Below, piece by piece: positions 51,539 through 61,600 of a stretch of DNA of 64,000 nucleotides. The stretch lies in contig CALJKQ010000063.1 of NCBI GenBank assembly GCA_937973565.1, positions 6,146-70,145 on the forward strand, in the 5' to 3' direction. This DNA comes from an uncultured Saprospiraceae bacterium. Its GTDB lineage: Bacteria; Bacteroidota; Bacteroidia; Chitinophagales; Saprospiraceae. Within the stretch, counting starts at the first letter, position 1. The number at the start of each line of letters is the position of its first letter. The notes under the pieces are model-generated. The model made no database searches and was not told the DNA's origin. It saw only the letters and a list, made by a program, of their open reading frames with translations. Both the position numbers and the translations under genes were made by a program.

Positions 51539-52599
51539 ACCCTCATTCAACATACGTTGTCATCATGGCAGGCGGTGTAGGATCTCGTTTTTGGCCTGCC
51601 AGTACGGATGAAAAACCCAAACAATTTCTGGACATACTGGGCATTGGAAAATCATTGCTGCGTATGACCTATGAAAGATGCCTGCGTTTTGTAGACAGGG
51701 ATAATATATTGGTGATTACCAATGCACGGTATTTTGGATTGGTGAAAAACGAAATTCCTGAAATCAATGATCATAACATCTTATTGGAACCATCTCGCAA
51801 CAACACAGCACCCTGTCTTGCCTATGCTGCATTGCGGATAAAGTCAATGGATGATCAGGCGGTATTTGCCGTTCTTCCTTCAGATCATGTCATATTAAAA
51901 GAGGATGTTTTTGCCGAACTCATGAGACAAGGTATGCGCTTTGCCAAAAGTCAGGATGCCATTGTAACATTAGGTATTCAGCCGACCAGACCGGATACAG
52001 GTTACGGGTATATTCATACGGAGCAGGGGCCAACGCTGCCATATGCAGTAAAAGCTTTCGTTGAAAAACCAGATCGTGCCACGGCAGAGAAATACCTTTC
52101 CTCCGGAACATATTTGTGGAATGCCGGCATCTTTATATGGAGCAATCAGACCTTGTTAAGAGCATTTGAAAAATACGAACCCTCAATCCTTGAATTGTTA
52201 AATGCTCACCCCGGTGTATTCAATACACCGGGTGAACAAGCATTTATCGATGGTGTATATCCCGGCACAAAAAATATTTCAATAGACTTTGCCATTCTTG
52301 AAAAGGCAAATAACGTCTATTCTTTACCTGCGGATATTGGCTGGAGTGATTTGGGCACATGGGCCAGTTTGTTTGACTACCAGGCCAAAGACGAAAACAG
52401 CAATGTTTTGCAATCCCATGCTGCAACTTTTCTGCAAGATGTAAATGATTGTCTGGTGAGGGTACAAGGTCAAAAAAAATTAGTGCTGAGAGGCCTTTCA
52501 AATTTCATCATTGTTGATGAAGACAATGCGCTGTTGATTTATCCCAAAGACAAAGAACAGGATATAAAAACGGCTGTAAATCAATTAAACTCTAAGTAG
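51529..52599 (+). CDS. manC: Mannose-1-phosphate guanylyltransferase
   Basis: Makes GDP-mannose for surface glycans. 356 residues, the form without a fused isomerase cupin. Pyrophosphorylase signature MAGGVGSRFWPASTDEKPKQ, then LLEPSRNNTAPCLAYAA, VLPSDHVI, GYGYIHTE, AFVEKPDRATAE, WNAGIFIWS and SIDFAILEKANNVYSLPADIGWSDLGTW. Overlaps the thioesterase gene by 10 bases, so it is translated from the same message. Confidence 0.94.
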   Translation: MEVNPHSTYVVIMAGGVGSRFWPASTDEKPKQFLDILGIGKSLLRMTYERCLRFVDRDNILVITNARYFGLVKNEIPEINDHNILLEPSRNNTAPCLAYAALRIKSMDDQAVFAVLPSDHVILKEDVFAELMRQGMRFAKSQDAIVTLGIQPTRPDTGYGYIHTEQGPTLPYAVKAFVEKPDRATAEKYLSSGTYLWNAGIFIWSNQTLLRAFEKYEPSILELLNAHPGVFNTPGEQAFIDGVYPGTKNISIDFAILEKANNVYSLPADIGWSDLGTWASLFDYQAKDENSNVLQSHAATFLQDVNDCLVRVQGQKKLVLRGLSNFIIVDEDNALLIYPKDKEQDIKTAVNQLNSK

Positions 52600-52606
52600 G
52601 AAAGAC

Positions 52607-53989
52607 ATGAGATCAATTTTTATAATCGCAGCAGTCTTCGTTTCTAACCTGTCTTTTAAACCGACAAGTAACGTACCCATTGCAGATGACCCGGCAGCAC
52701 TGTACCAGCAATATTGTGGTTCTTGTCATGGAAGAAAACTGGAATCATTTCGATCCAGAACCTGGCAATATGGAAGTACACTCGCAGGCATTTCAGCGAT
52801 CATCAAAGATGGAGTAACAGACAAAGGGATGCCCTCATATGGTAGATTGTTAAATGAGGACCAAAGGGCGGCTCTGTCTAATTATTTACTTGAGCAGAGC
52901 AAAGTAATGTTGGAAAAATCTGCAAATGAAGAAGTTTATTCCAGTGCAGAAATAAAATTGGCAACGGAAGTTGTCTTCACGGGTGCAGATGTTCCGTGGG
53001 ATATTGAATCATTACCAGATTCTACCCTCCTTATTTCTGATCGTGATGGCCAGCTTTTTCACAAGAGAAAAAATGGGGAAGTAATCGAAATTAAAGGATT
53101 ACCTTTTGTACACAACAAGGGACAAGGGGGGTTGCTGGATGTATGTCTTCACCCCAATTTCGTTTCTAATCAGCTAATCTTTTTTAGTTATTCCAAACCG
53201 GTAGATGTCGACGGAAAAAAATGGTCTACAACGGCAGTATGCAGTGCATTATTAATAGACAGTCAACTGCAGGAAATTAAAGAAATTTTTGAAGCCAAAC
53301 CCTATTTCCCAACCAATCATCACTACGGGAGCAGAATGGCATTTGATGACCATGGCCTCCTTTACATTACAGTTGGCGATAGAGGACGGGAGAATGAAAA
53401 CCCCCAAAACCTGCAAAGTGATTGTGGAAAAGTGCACAGAATAAAAATCGATGGTAGTATACCGGAGGATAATCCATTTTATGGGCGAACCGATGTTAGA
53501 CAAAGCATTTTCACTTTTGGGCATAGAAATCCACAAGGTATCGCTTATCACAAAGGAAAGAAAATGATGTGGGTCAATGAGCATGGCCCAAGAGGTGGCG
53601 ATGAGGTAAACCTCCTTCAGTCGGGATCCAACTACGGATGGCCACTTACTTGTTACGGCATTAACTACGATGGCACTATCATTACCCAGGATAAAACAAA
53701 GGAAGGGATTAACAACCCGGAAGTTGTTTGGATTCCCTCTATTGCTCCGTGTGATGCTGTTTTTGTTTCTTCAGATTTATACCACCCATGGCAAGGTGAT
53801 TATCTGGTGCCATCATTGAGTTTTGGATATCTCAATCGGTGTATCGTGAAAGATGGAAAAGTGATCGATCAGGAGAAACTATTGGAAGATATTGGCAGGA
53901 TGAGAAGCATTGAGCAGGGATCTGACGGTTTTATTTACATAGGTTTGGAAAACCCTGGCAAGGTCATCAGAATTAGGCCTCTTTGGTAA
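52607..53989 (+). CDS. PQQ-dependent sugar dehydrogenase fused to an N-terminal cytochrome c domain
   Basis: 460 residues. Signal peptide, then a heme c domain with CGSCH (Cys37, Cys40, His41) and a likely Met ligand in KGMPSYG. From about residue 120 there is a soluble aldose dehydrogenase-like six-bladed propeller: VPWDIESLPDSTLLISDRDGQL, GQGGLLDVCLHPNF, MAFDDHGLLYITVGDRG, SIFTFGHRNPQGIAYH, WVNEHGPRGGDEVN and PSLSFGYLNRCIV. The fusion would hand electrons from sugar oxidation straight to the heme and the respiratory chain. It follows manC by 7 bases. Exact substrate unknown. Confidence 0.87.
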   Translation: MRSIFIIAAVFVSNLSFKPTSNVPIADDPAALYQQYCGSCHGRKLESFRSRTWQYGSTLAGISAIIKDGVTDKGMPSYGRLLNEDQRAALSNYLLEQSKVMLEKSANEEVYSSAEIKLATEVVFTGADVPWDIESLPDSTLLISDRDGQLFHKRKNGEVIEIKGLPFVHNKGQGGLLDVCLHPNFVSNQLIFFSYSKPVDVDGKKWSTTAVCSALLIDSQLQEIKEIFEAKPYFPTNHHYGSRMAFDDHGLLYITVGDRGRENENPQNLQSDCGKVHRIKIDGSIPEDNPFYGRTDVRQSIFTFGHRNPQGIAYHKGKKMMWVNEHGPRGGDEVNLLQSGSNYGWPLTCYGINYDGTIITQDKTKEGINNPEVVWIPSIAPCDAVFVSSDLYHPWQGDYLVPSLSFGYLNRCIVKDGKVIDQEKLLEDIGRMRSIEQGSDGFIYIGLENPGKVIRIRPLW

Positions 53990-54072
53990 CAAGTAAACTT
54001 GTCTGTTTAGCTAGTTATTTGGCAATCAAAGGAATATTTAATTTTGACAGCTTTCAAATCCGTTTACTTAAT

Positions 54073-54080
54073 TATATTTG
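54073..54080 (+). promoter_or_regulatory. Putative -7 element (TATATTTG) for the repeat-lipoprotein operon
   Basis: Exact match, 17 bases before the ATG at 54098; it separates the following three genes from the upstream manC/dehydrogenase operon. Confidence 0.5.
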
Positions 54081-54097
54081 TACAAAATAGATTTATC

Positions 54098-54844
54098 ATG
54101 AAAAATTTTATTTGGATTTTATTGTTAGGAGGTGCACTGATGACTCAGGTTTCGTGTAAAAAGGATGTAGTAGGTTGTACCAATCCCAAAGCAGAAAACT
54201 ATGATCCCGATGCCAATATATCAGGTGATTGTGTAATCAAAGGATGTACCAACCCCAAAGCAATAAATTACAATCCGGATGCAACCGTAGATGACGGCTT
54301 CTGTATTATCAAGGGTTGTACCAATCCTTTGTCTTCCAACTACGATCCGGAAGCCACTCAAGACGATGGAAGTTGTATTATCAAGGGATGTACTGACCCC
54401 TTAGCGGTCAACTTCAATCCATTGGCCAATGCATCAGATGGTAGTTGCAAATATGCCAAAGATCTTTTCATCGGAAACTATACAGGTAAGTTAACCTGCA
54501 ACAATACCATCTTACAACAATTTATTGCCAACCAGGAACTGGATATAAAAATTGAAGAAATTGCAGGAGAAAAGAACAAGGTTAAACTTTCTTTGGGTTT
54601 GGCTATTCCGGGGCTTGAATCTCCGATAGGCACTATTGAGGGTAAAAAGCTGACATATAAAAGTGCAGAACAAACTTTGACAATTCCCATCAACGGGGCA
54701 CCCACACAAGTGAAAATTTCGAATAGCGGTGAGTTGATTGCAGGAGACGATCCCAATAAACTTACCGGATCTGTTTCTCTGAAGATTACCATTGGTATAC
54801 TTCCTATCGAAGACACTTGTACGTTGGAGGCAACGCGTAAATAA
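54098..54844 (+). CDS. Lipoprotein with four GCTNP-type Cys repeats
   Basis: 248 residues from the ATG at 54098; a longer frame from 54044 is rejected because it spans the -7 element. Lipoprotein signal with lipobox VSC. Residues about 26-115 hold four repeats of about 22 residues of the pattern GCTNPxAxNYxPxAxxDDGxC, each with two cysteines, linked by VIK or IIK. This repeat is common in Bacteroidota cell-surface proteins and may bind calcium or shape a stalk. The last 130 residues are a beta-rich domain I do not recognise. First of three tightly packed genes. Confidence 0.82.
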   Translation: MKNFIWILLLGGALMTQVSCKKDVVGCTNPKAENYDPDANISGDCVIKGCTNPKAINYNPDATVDDGFCIIKGCTNPLSSNYDPEATQDDGSCIIKGCTDPLAVNFNPLANASDGSCKYAKDLFIGNYTGKLTCNNTILQQFIANQELDIKIEEIAGEKNKVKLSLGLAIPGLESPIGTIEGKKLTYKSAEQTLTIPINGAPTQVKISNSGELIAGDDPNKLTGSVSLKITIGILPIEDTCTLEATRK

Positions 54845-54849
54845 GATTT

Positions 54850-55905
54850 ATGAAGACCATAAAAGGACCCGCTATTTTTTTGGCCCAGTTCATGGGTGAT
54901 AAAGCACCCTACAATTCTCTGGACAGTATTTGTGAATGGGTTGCCTCTCTGGGTTACAAGGGAATCCAAATTCCTACCTGGGATGCCAGATGCATTGATC
55001 TTAGCCTGGCTTCCAGTTCTCAGGACTATTGCGACGAATTGAAGGGCAAAGTGGCGTCCCATGGTTTGCAAATTACTGAGTTGAGCACCCACCTGCAGGG
55101 CCAGCTGGTGGCTGTACACCCCGCATACAACAGCATGTTTGATGCCTTTGCTCCCAAAGAGGTGCATGGTAAGCCCAATGAGCGAACTGAATGGGCCATA
55201 AACCAGGTAACCATGGCAGGTACTGCCAGTCAGCGATTGGGAATCAATGTACATGCTACCTTTAGTGGTGCCTTACTATGGCCTACAATGTACCCTTGGC
55301 CGCAGAGACCCGATGGCCTGGTTGACCTGGGATTTGGAGAATTGGCTAATCGTTGGCTTCCTATTTTGAATCACTTTGATGCATGTGGCGTGGATGTGTG
55401 TTATGAAGTGCATCCGGGAGAGGATCTTCATGACGGGGTAAGCTACGAGATGTTTCTTGAAAAGACAGGCAACCACAGACGCGCCTGTTTGTTGTACGAC
55501 CCAAGCCATTTCGTTTTGCAGCAACTTGACTACCTGGCGTATATTGATCATTATCATGAAAAAATCAAAATGTTTCATGTGAAAGATGCCGAGTTTAACC
55601 CTACAGGTAAAAGTGGCGTATATGGTGGCTACCAGTCGTGGATCAACAGAGCCGGAAGATTTCGTTCTCCCGGCGATGGTCAGATAGATTTCGGTGCCAT
55701 CTTTAGTAAACTCGCTCAATACAATTATGAAGGTTGGGCTGTGCTGGAATGGGAGTGTTGCATTAAGTCACCGGAACAGGGAGCTGCGGAAGGTGCCCCT
55801 TTTATTGAAAATCACATCATCAATGTTACGGAAAAAGCATTTGATGATTTTGCCGGAGGTGCCACCGATATCAATTATTTAAAATCATTGCTGGGATTAT
55901 CTTAA
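54850..55905 (+). CDS. Sugar phosphate isomerase/epimerase-like TIM-barrel enzyme
   Basis: 351 residues, AP-endonuclease-2-like fold. Candidate metal ligands are Glu in CYEVHPGEDLHDG, Asp-His in LLYDPSHFVL, His in MFHVKDAEF and Glu in VLEWECC. Relatives act as inositol, ketose or hydroxypyruvate isomerases or unknown epimerases. Lies 5 bases after the repeat lipoprotein and 1 base before a small barrel protein, so all three form one operon; a role in sugar breakdown linked to the surface is inference. Confidence 0.85.
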   Translation: MKTIKGPAIFLAQFMGDKAPYNSLDSICEWVASLGYKGIQIPTWDARCIDLSLASSSQDYCDELKGKVASHGLQITELSTHLQGQLVAVHPAYNSMFDAFAPKEVHGKPNERTEWAINQVTMAGTASQRLGINVHATFSGALLWPTMYPWPQRPDGLVDLGFGELANRWLPILNHFDACGVDVCYEVHPGEDLHDGVSYEMFLEKTGNHRRACLLYDPSHFVLQQLDYLAYIDHYHEKIKMFHVKDAEFNPTGKSGVYGGYQSWINRAGRFRSPGDGQIDFGAIFSKLAQYNYEGWAVLEWECCIKSPEQGAAEGAPFIENHIINVTEKAFDDFAGGATDINYLKSLLGLS

Positions 55906-55906
55906 A

Positions 55907-56581
55907 ATGAAGTATAATTTATGGGCAGGGGCTGCGCTTTTGATTATTTTGACAGTAACTACTGCCAGCAGTCAATTCAATATAAAAATTGGATATAACG
56001 CGCAGTACACAGGATTCCAAAAGACCAACCAACTTTTTGATCAATACAATAAAAACACGGCTGACATTAGTCAGTTGTATGAAAAATTTCATTTCATGCA
56101 CGGATTGGAACTGGGAGGTCGTTATATGCTTACCAGAAAAACAGGGATAGAAGCCGGGTTTACCAGTCTTTTTACGACAGACAATGGCAGTGCCAGAAAC
56201 ATTGGAGGTACCATCACCAACGATGAATGGAGAATTAGTCAGCGTGTATGGTATCTGGGTTTAGAAAACTATTATAAAATTTTTGGTATCGGGCTACAGT
56301 TTGGAAGTATTAAAACCAACTATTTGCGAGATTTTCCCGGAGCAAAAAGCAAATTATCAGTTTACAGCGACAGTTATTACAATATAAGATTTTCTCTTAT
56401 TTTCCAGGCAAAAACCGGTAGAAATGCCTTTGCATTGAAACCTTATTACAACTACCCGCTTTCATCTATAAACATTTCCGCAGTGGATAAAAGTCTCAAC
56501 GGCGGCGGAAATACAGGCATACCTGAAAGCTTGTCAAGTTATGGTGTAGCCATTGTGTTCTACAATGGTCGACAGAGATAG
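55907..56581 (+). CDS. Small outer-membrane beta-barrel protein of unknown function
   Basis: 224 residues. Signal peptide (LWAGAALLIILTVTTASSQ), then alternating strands with aromatic girdles (FNIKIGYNAQYTGF, LELGGRYMLTRKTGIEAGFTS, YGVAIVFYNG). It fits an 8- to 10-stranded porin-like or OmpA-like barrel without the OmpA domain. 1 base after the isomerase-like gene. Confidence 0.65.
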   Translation: MKYNLWAGAALLIILTVTTASSQFNIKIGYNAQYTGFQKTNQLFDQYNKNTADISQLYEKFHFMHGLELGGRYMLTRKTGIEAGFTSLFTTDNGSARNIGGTITNDEWRISQRVWYLGLENYYKIFGIGLQFGSIKTNYLRDFPGAKSKLSVYSDSYYNIRFSLIFQAKTGRNAFALKPYYNYPLSSINISAVDKSLNGGGNTGIPESLSSYGVAIVFYNGRQR

Positions 56582-56985
56582 AGTAATCTAAAATGGGTTG
56601 TTGAATGTGGAATTTTAAAAACCTGTACTTTAAGAGTTTTACCACTGCCTTGGCCTGTGTATCAAATAATTCATTTAATCAATTTACTTATACTTTAGAT
56701 AAGAGAAATAACTTATTTTAACTTGATCTAAATTTTACATTTGGAGTTAATCAAGGTATTATTAGTGACTTCAATGAAAACAGTTGCAATTTCCGCAGCA
56801 TTCAAGATTAAAAACCAAATGCTAAAGTGATCGGGGAATCAAAGGAAAAAATCACACTAAATTATAATTTGGAAAAATAATATTTAAAGTTTTAGTGTAT
56901 CTACAAAAAATAACTTACAGGATTTGACGTGCTGTAGTATGCCTCCATAGCAACGAAAATAATTATCATCAATTTGGCATAAAAT
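56582..56985. other. AT-rich intergenic region, nothing recognised
   Basis: About 400 bases between the convergent barrel and susD-like genes. No credible frame, tRNA or repeat was seen; stop codons are dense on all frames. A terminator for the minus-strand susCD pair begins at its right end. Confidence 0.5.
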
Positions 56986-57014
56986 AAGAAGGGCGGAATT
57001 TCTCCGCCCTTCTT
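56986..57014 (-). terminator. Intrinsic terminator of the susCD operon
   Basis: A perfect 12-bp stem (56986-56997 with 57003-57014) with a 5-base loop, followed on the minus strand by TTATTTTA. It lies 24 bases after the susD-like stop. Confidence 0.85.
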
Positions 57015-57037
57015 TTATACTTTTACCGAAATGTTAA

Positions 57038-58627
57038 TTAATAACCCGGATTCTGCTGTCCTTTCAATACCTCATTGGTATTTAACTCATCGAGCGGAAT
57101 AGGCCATACAAAACGATAGTCGTCGTAAGGTTTGGCAGTGATGCTTCTGGTGCCTGTGTAAGCTCCATTGTCATAAGCGACACCAAAACCCCAGCTCGCT
57201 TTAGTAGTATTACCGAATGCTACTTTGGCAGGGATTCCTCCGGTAGTAAAATCGGTATCAGTTGCCAAACGGTGAATATCCGGCCACCTTCTGCCTTCAC
57301 CCAGGAATTCAATTCTTCTTTCCATAAGAATTGCTGAAATGAGTTCTTTAGCTGAAGCAAAAGAGCCGCTGGTAAATTGCAATGCTGCATCTGTAACGGC
57401 GCGGTTTCTTACATTGTTTAACAATGCAAGGGCCTTGTCAGTGTTGCCCGTTCTGGCATATGCCTCAGCGGTATTCAACATCACTTCTGCCAATCTCAGG
57501 ATTGGAGTCCAGTCATCCTGTGTAGTGATCTTTCTGTACTTATTGCTGAAGAAACCGTTACCGGCTTCCTTTACCAATTGAGTTCTTCTAAGATCGCTCT
57601 GTACCCAGGCAGGATTGTTGTACATAATCGGGCTGATGGCTACTAAGGCTCTTCCCGGAGAAATAGAGTACATTACCGGCAAAGCTCCGTTTACACCTGA
57701 GTTGTCGGTTGACGCATTTTCAATAGAGAAGATAGATTCGCTATTGCCATTGTTGCTGGCAAAAACACCTTCAGGTGCTGCTGTTAAGGAGTATGCACCT
57801 GTTCCGTTGTCCAGAAGTTTGGTACCTTCAGCAATCACGCCATTCCAGTCACCTTTGTGCAACAACACTCTGTTTTTAAGAGCGATGGCAGCACCTTTGG
57901 TAGCTCTGCTGATCTTCAATGCTGCACTTGCCCTTGTTTCAGGAAGGTTGGCTTCTGCAAAGTTCAAATCTTCCAACAAAAGAGTATAGCATTCTGCAAC
58001 AGTATTTCTGCCTTTCTGGATTTCACTATCCAAAGCAGCAGAAGTGTTTACAGCCACTGTTCTATATGGAACACCGGCATGTGATGCATCAGCTGTATGC
58101 TTGTAGGGTCTTGCAAAGTGGATCAACAATTCATGGTGAGCCAAAGCTCTGAGGAATCTTGCTTCTCCTTCATAAGCAGCAGCAGCAGCAGCGGTGATGG
58201 TACCATTGGCAGCAGCACTTTTTACACCTTCAATAATGATATTTGCCTTATTGATAAGTGCATATAGTGTATGCCACATGAATACATTGTTGGCTGTACC
58301 TGTGTTGTAGGTAGCTTCATATGTGATGGCATAAAAGGCTGCTACATTGAGCATATCTTCACCTCTCATGTCACCTTGTGCTACGTTAGCAGCTCCAAAA
58401 GGATATCCCCTTACCTGACCACCGGCATAAAATCCGGTTTGTGCAGCGTCATAAACACCCACCATCGACAATTCTACCCTGGCAGGTGAAGAAAAGGCAA
58501 GTTGCTCAGTGATCCTGTCATAAGGATCCAGTTCTGTTACGTCTTTATCGCAAGACTGCATAGAAAATGCTGCCAGCAACAACGTCAGAAATCCTGTTTT
58601 TATATATCTGATATTATTTTTTTGCAT
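57038..58627 (-). CDS. SusD/RagB family nutrient-binding lipoprotein
   Basis: Surface glycan- or oligomer-binding partner of a SusC channel. 529 residues. Lipoprotein signal with MQSCDKDVTELDP, then the SusD TPR-like helices (ALINKANIIIEGV, YEGEARFLRALAHHELLIHFARPYKHTADASHAG) and the C-terminal part PILRLAEVMLNTAEAYARTG, RRIEFLGEGRRWPDIHRLATD, FVWPIPLDELNTNEVLKGQQNPGY. 18 bases after the SusC-like gene. No glycoside hydrolase, sulfatase, peptidase or ECF sigma gene is adjacent to show its substrate. Confidence 0.95.
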   Translation of the reverse strand: MQKNNIRYIKTGFLTLLLAAFSMQSCDKDVTELDPYDRITEQLAFSSPARVELSMVGVYDAAQTGFYAGGQVRGYPFGAANVAQGDMRGEDMLNVAAFYAITYEATYNTGTANNVFMWHTLYALINKANIIIEGVKSAAANGTITAAAAAAYEGEARFLRALAHHELLIHFARPYKHTADASHAGVPYRTVAVNTSAALDSEIQKGRNTVAECYTLLLEDLNFAEANLPETRASAALKISRATKGAAIALKNRVLLHKGDWNGVIAEGTKLLDNGTGAYSLTAAPEGVFASNNGNSESIFSIENASTDNSGVNGALPVMYSISPGRALVAISPIMYNNPAWVQSDLRRTQLVKEAGNGFFSNKYRKITTQDDWTPILRLAEVMLNTAEAYARTGNTDKALALLNNVRNRAVTDAALQFTSGSFASAKELISAILMERRIEFLGEGRRWPDIHRLATDTDFTTGGIPAKVAFGNTTKASWGFGVAYDNGAYTGTRSITAKPYDDYRFVWPIPLDELNTNEVLKGQQNPGY

Positions 58628-58645
58628 TGTAATTGATTTTTGAAA

Positions 58646-61600
58646 TTAGAAACCTACGTTTAATCCTACAGAATAAACCCTTTGTTGTGGGTTTCCGTTG
58701 AAGTCCTCACCAAAACCGGTATTGGTTGAGAATGCAGTTGATGTTTCAGGATCCAAACCTGAGTAACCTGTGAGGGTAACCAGGTTTTGGCCTTGTACAT
58801 AAACTCTGGCTGAACTCAAGCCCAAAGATTTCAGTGTTGATTGTGAGAATCTGTATCCAACAGAAAGGTTCTGCAACCTTACAAAGTCACCGTCTTCTAC
58901 CCACCTTGTGGATGCGAAATCCGGATTGTTAACCAAAGCATCTCTGTTGAGGAAAAGCTTAGGTGTCTGTCCGTCACCAGGGTTTTCAGGACTTTGCCAT
59001 CTTCCCAGAATTTCTGTACTGTTGTTGTTGAATGTCATACCCAACAAGTCAGCACGGGTTCTGTTCATGATTTTGTTGCCACCTGAAAAACGGATTAACA
59101 TATCTATATCAAAATTACCAATGTTAAAGGTATTGTTAAGACCTCCGAACCATGTTGGCAGCGCTGAACCAAGGATAACACGGTCGCGAGTTGCACTCAA
59201 AGCTCTGGCTGTTGAAAGATCCGTTGGATTCTCAGCATTATAAACATAGTATTGTTGTTTTGCCAAATCAGCTTGTACCAAAATGGTTTCAGTAATGTTA
59301 CCGTCTGCATCTCTGTTGTAAGACTCATAAATAGGGTTACCGTTGGCTGCATTAACACCTTTATAAATGTAGCCATAAATAGAACGAATAGATTCACCTT
59401 CTCTGATTACGTTGTAGGCAGTGGTGATGTCCTGGCCATTAACCAATGAAACCACCTCGTTGTTTTGTGTGGAGAAGTTGGCAGAAACATTCCATTTGAA
59501 ATTGCTCTTTCTGACAACGGCTGCATCCAGTGTAAATTCAATACCGCTTCCTTTAACCCGACCAATGTTTTTATTGATGAAGTTGTTTGGAATACCCAAA
59601 GACGGAGCTGTTGGTGCCTGGAGGATAATATCATTGTTGTCCTGCAACCAGTAAGCCACACTAAGGTTGTATCTGTTTTCTTTGAATCCTATGTCCACAC
59701 CAACGTCAGTTTTGGTCTGTGACTCCCACTTCAACTGGTCGTTTCCAAAATTGTTGTAGGCGATACCATTTTGTGTACCGTAAAGACCTGAGCCATAAGA
59801 GCCGATATAAGGATAGTTACCTATGTTGGTATTACCTGTTTGTGCATAAGATCCACGAATTCTGAAATCAGATATCATGTCTTTCAAAGATTCCCAGTAA
59901 GATTCTTCTGATATTCTGTAGGCAAAAGAAACACCAGGGAAGTAACCTATGCGATTGTTGGGTGCCAACGAAGAAAGCGCATCCCTTCTGATAGAACCAC
60001 TGAGGTAATATTTACCTGCATAGTTGTAGTTGAATCTACCCAGGTAAGAAGCCAAACCGTTTTCGCCAATACCCCCGAATGCTTCAGGCGTAGCAAATGT
60101 ACCGGTAACGATGTTTTCCTGGAAATACAAATCAGAGATGTTGGTTACCTGTGACTGGAAGAATGTTTGTCTTTGTTTTTGGTATTCCTGTACCAGGGTA
60201 ACACCTAAATTGTGCTCTCCGAATTTTTTGTCATAACTCAGGATGTTTTGCCAGTTCCATCGGGTTGATGGAGAATAAGCCTGCGAAACACGGCCATTGG
60301 CGCTGGATCCATCTCCATGTCTGGGATCCTGGAATAAGAAGTCAGTCACATAACTTCCGTCAAGACCCAACATGGTTTTAAAGTTTAGTCCATCCATCAA
60401 TTTTACATCCAGGTAGGCATTACCCAACAATCTCCATGAACCGGACTCTCTCTTGTCGTTTTCCAAAACGAAAAGCTGGTTGGGAATACCGTTGGAAATT
60501 ACATCCAGGTTGGCACCTCTGCCCAAAGATCTGATGTTGATCAGGTCGATGTTATAACCTGTTGGGTGAGTGGGATCCAAAGCTTCTACGTTGGGTAACA
60601 TACGGATGGTACCAAATACGTTACCTGATAAGTTGTTGGAACCTGTAAGTGGGCCCTGGTTGTTTTGACGGGTTACACCACTTTTAAAACCAACGGTCAA
60701 CCACTTGTTTACTTTTTGGTCGATATTGGCTCTGAAGCTAAATCTTCTCAAACTGTTGGAGAGCACGATACCTTCCTGGTCAGCATAGCCGAAAGAGAAA
60801 AAGTAATTGGTTTTATCCACACCTCCACTAACAGATAGGTTGTGGCTGTGCTGCATGGCTCTTCTGAAAGTAAGTGCCTGCCAGTCTGTATCCACAGTAC
60901 TGCCATCCGCTCTTTTCTGAAGATTTGCTACCGGGTTGGCGCCAGCATTGGTATACTTTTCATTTTGAATGGTCACAAAATCTTCTGCGCCCAACAAGTC
61001 GAATAGTTTTGCTGCTTTTGCAGTACCAAAGTTTACATCATAAGTAAACTTAGCTTTACCGGCGGCGCCTTTTTTGGTTGTGATCAACACAACACCATTG
61101 GCAGCTCTTGAACCATAGATGGCAGAAGCAGCACCGTCTTTCAGGATTTCAAATGACTCGATGTCATTGGGGTTGATATCACCCAATGCATTCGCAGGTG
61201 TAAATCCTCCAACATCACCACTGAAAACAGGCACACCATCAACCACATACAAAGGCTGAGTACCGGAAGAAATGGAGTTTACACCCCTGATTCTTACCTG
61301 AGGTGCAGAACCCAAAATACCGGAAGTATTTTGAATTTGAACCCCCGCTGCACGTCCTGCCAGTTGTTGAACAAAACTGGGGGATACCAGGTTGGCTACT
61401 GCCTCACCGGTTACTTTGGAAATGGAGCCCGTAACATCTTTTTTTGCCTGGGAACCATAACCTACAATTACCACCTCATCGAGGATCTTTCCTTCGGCCA
61501 GGGTTACATCAACCATGGACGAATTACCCAAGGCAATTTCCTGGGTATCAAAACCGGTATAACTGAAAACCAGGGCAGTTGCATTGGCAGGTACCTGGAG

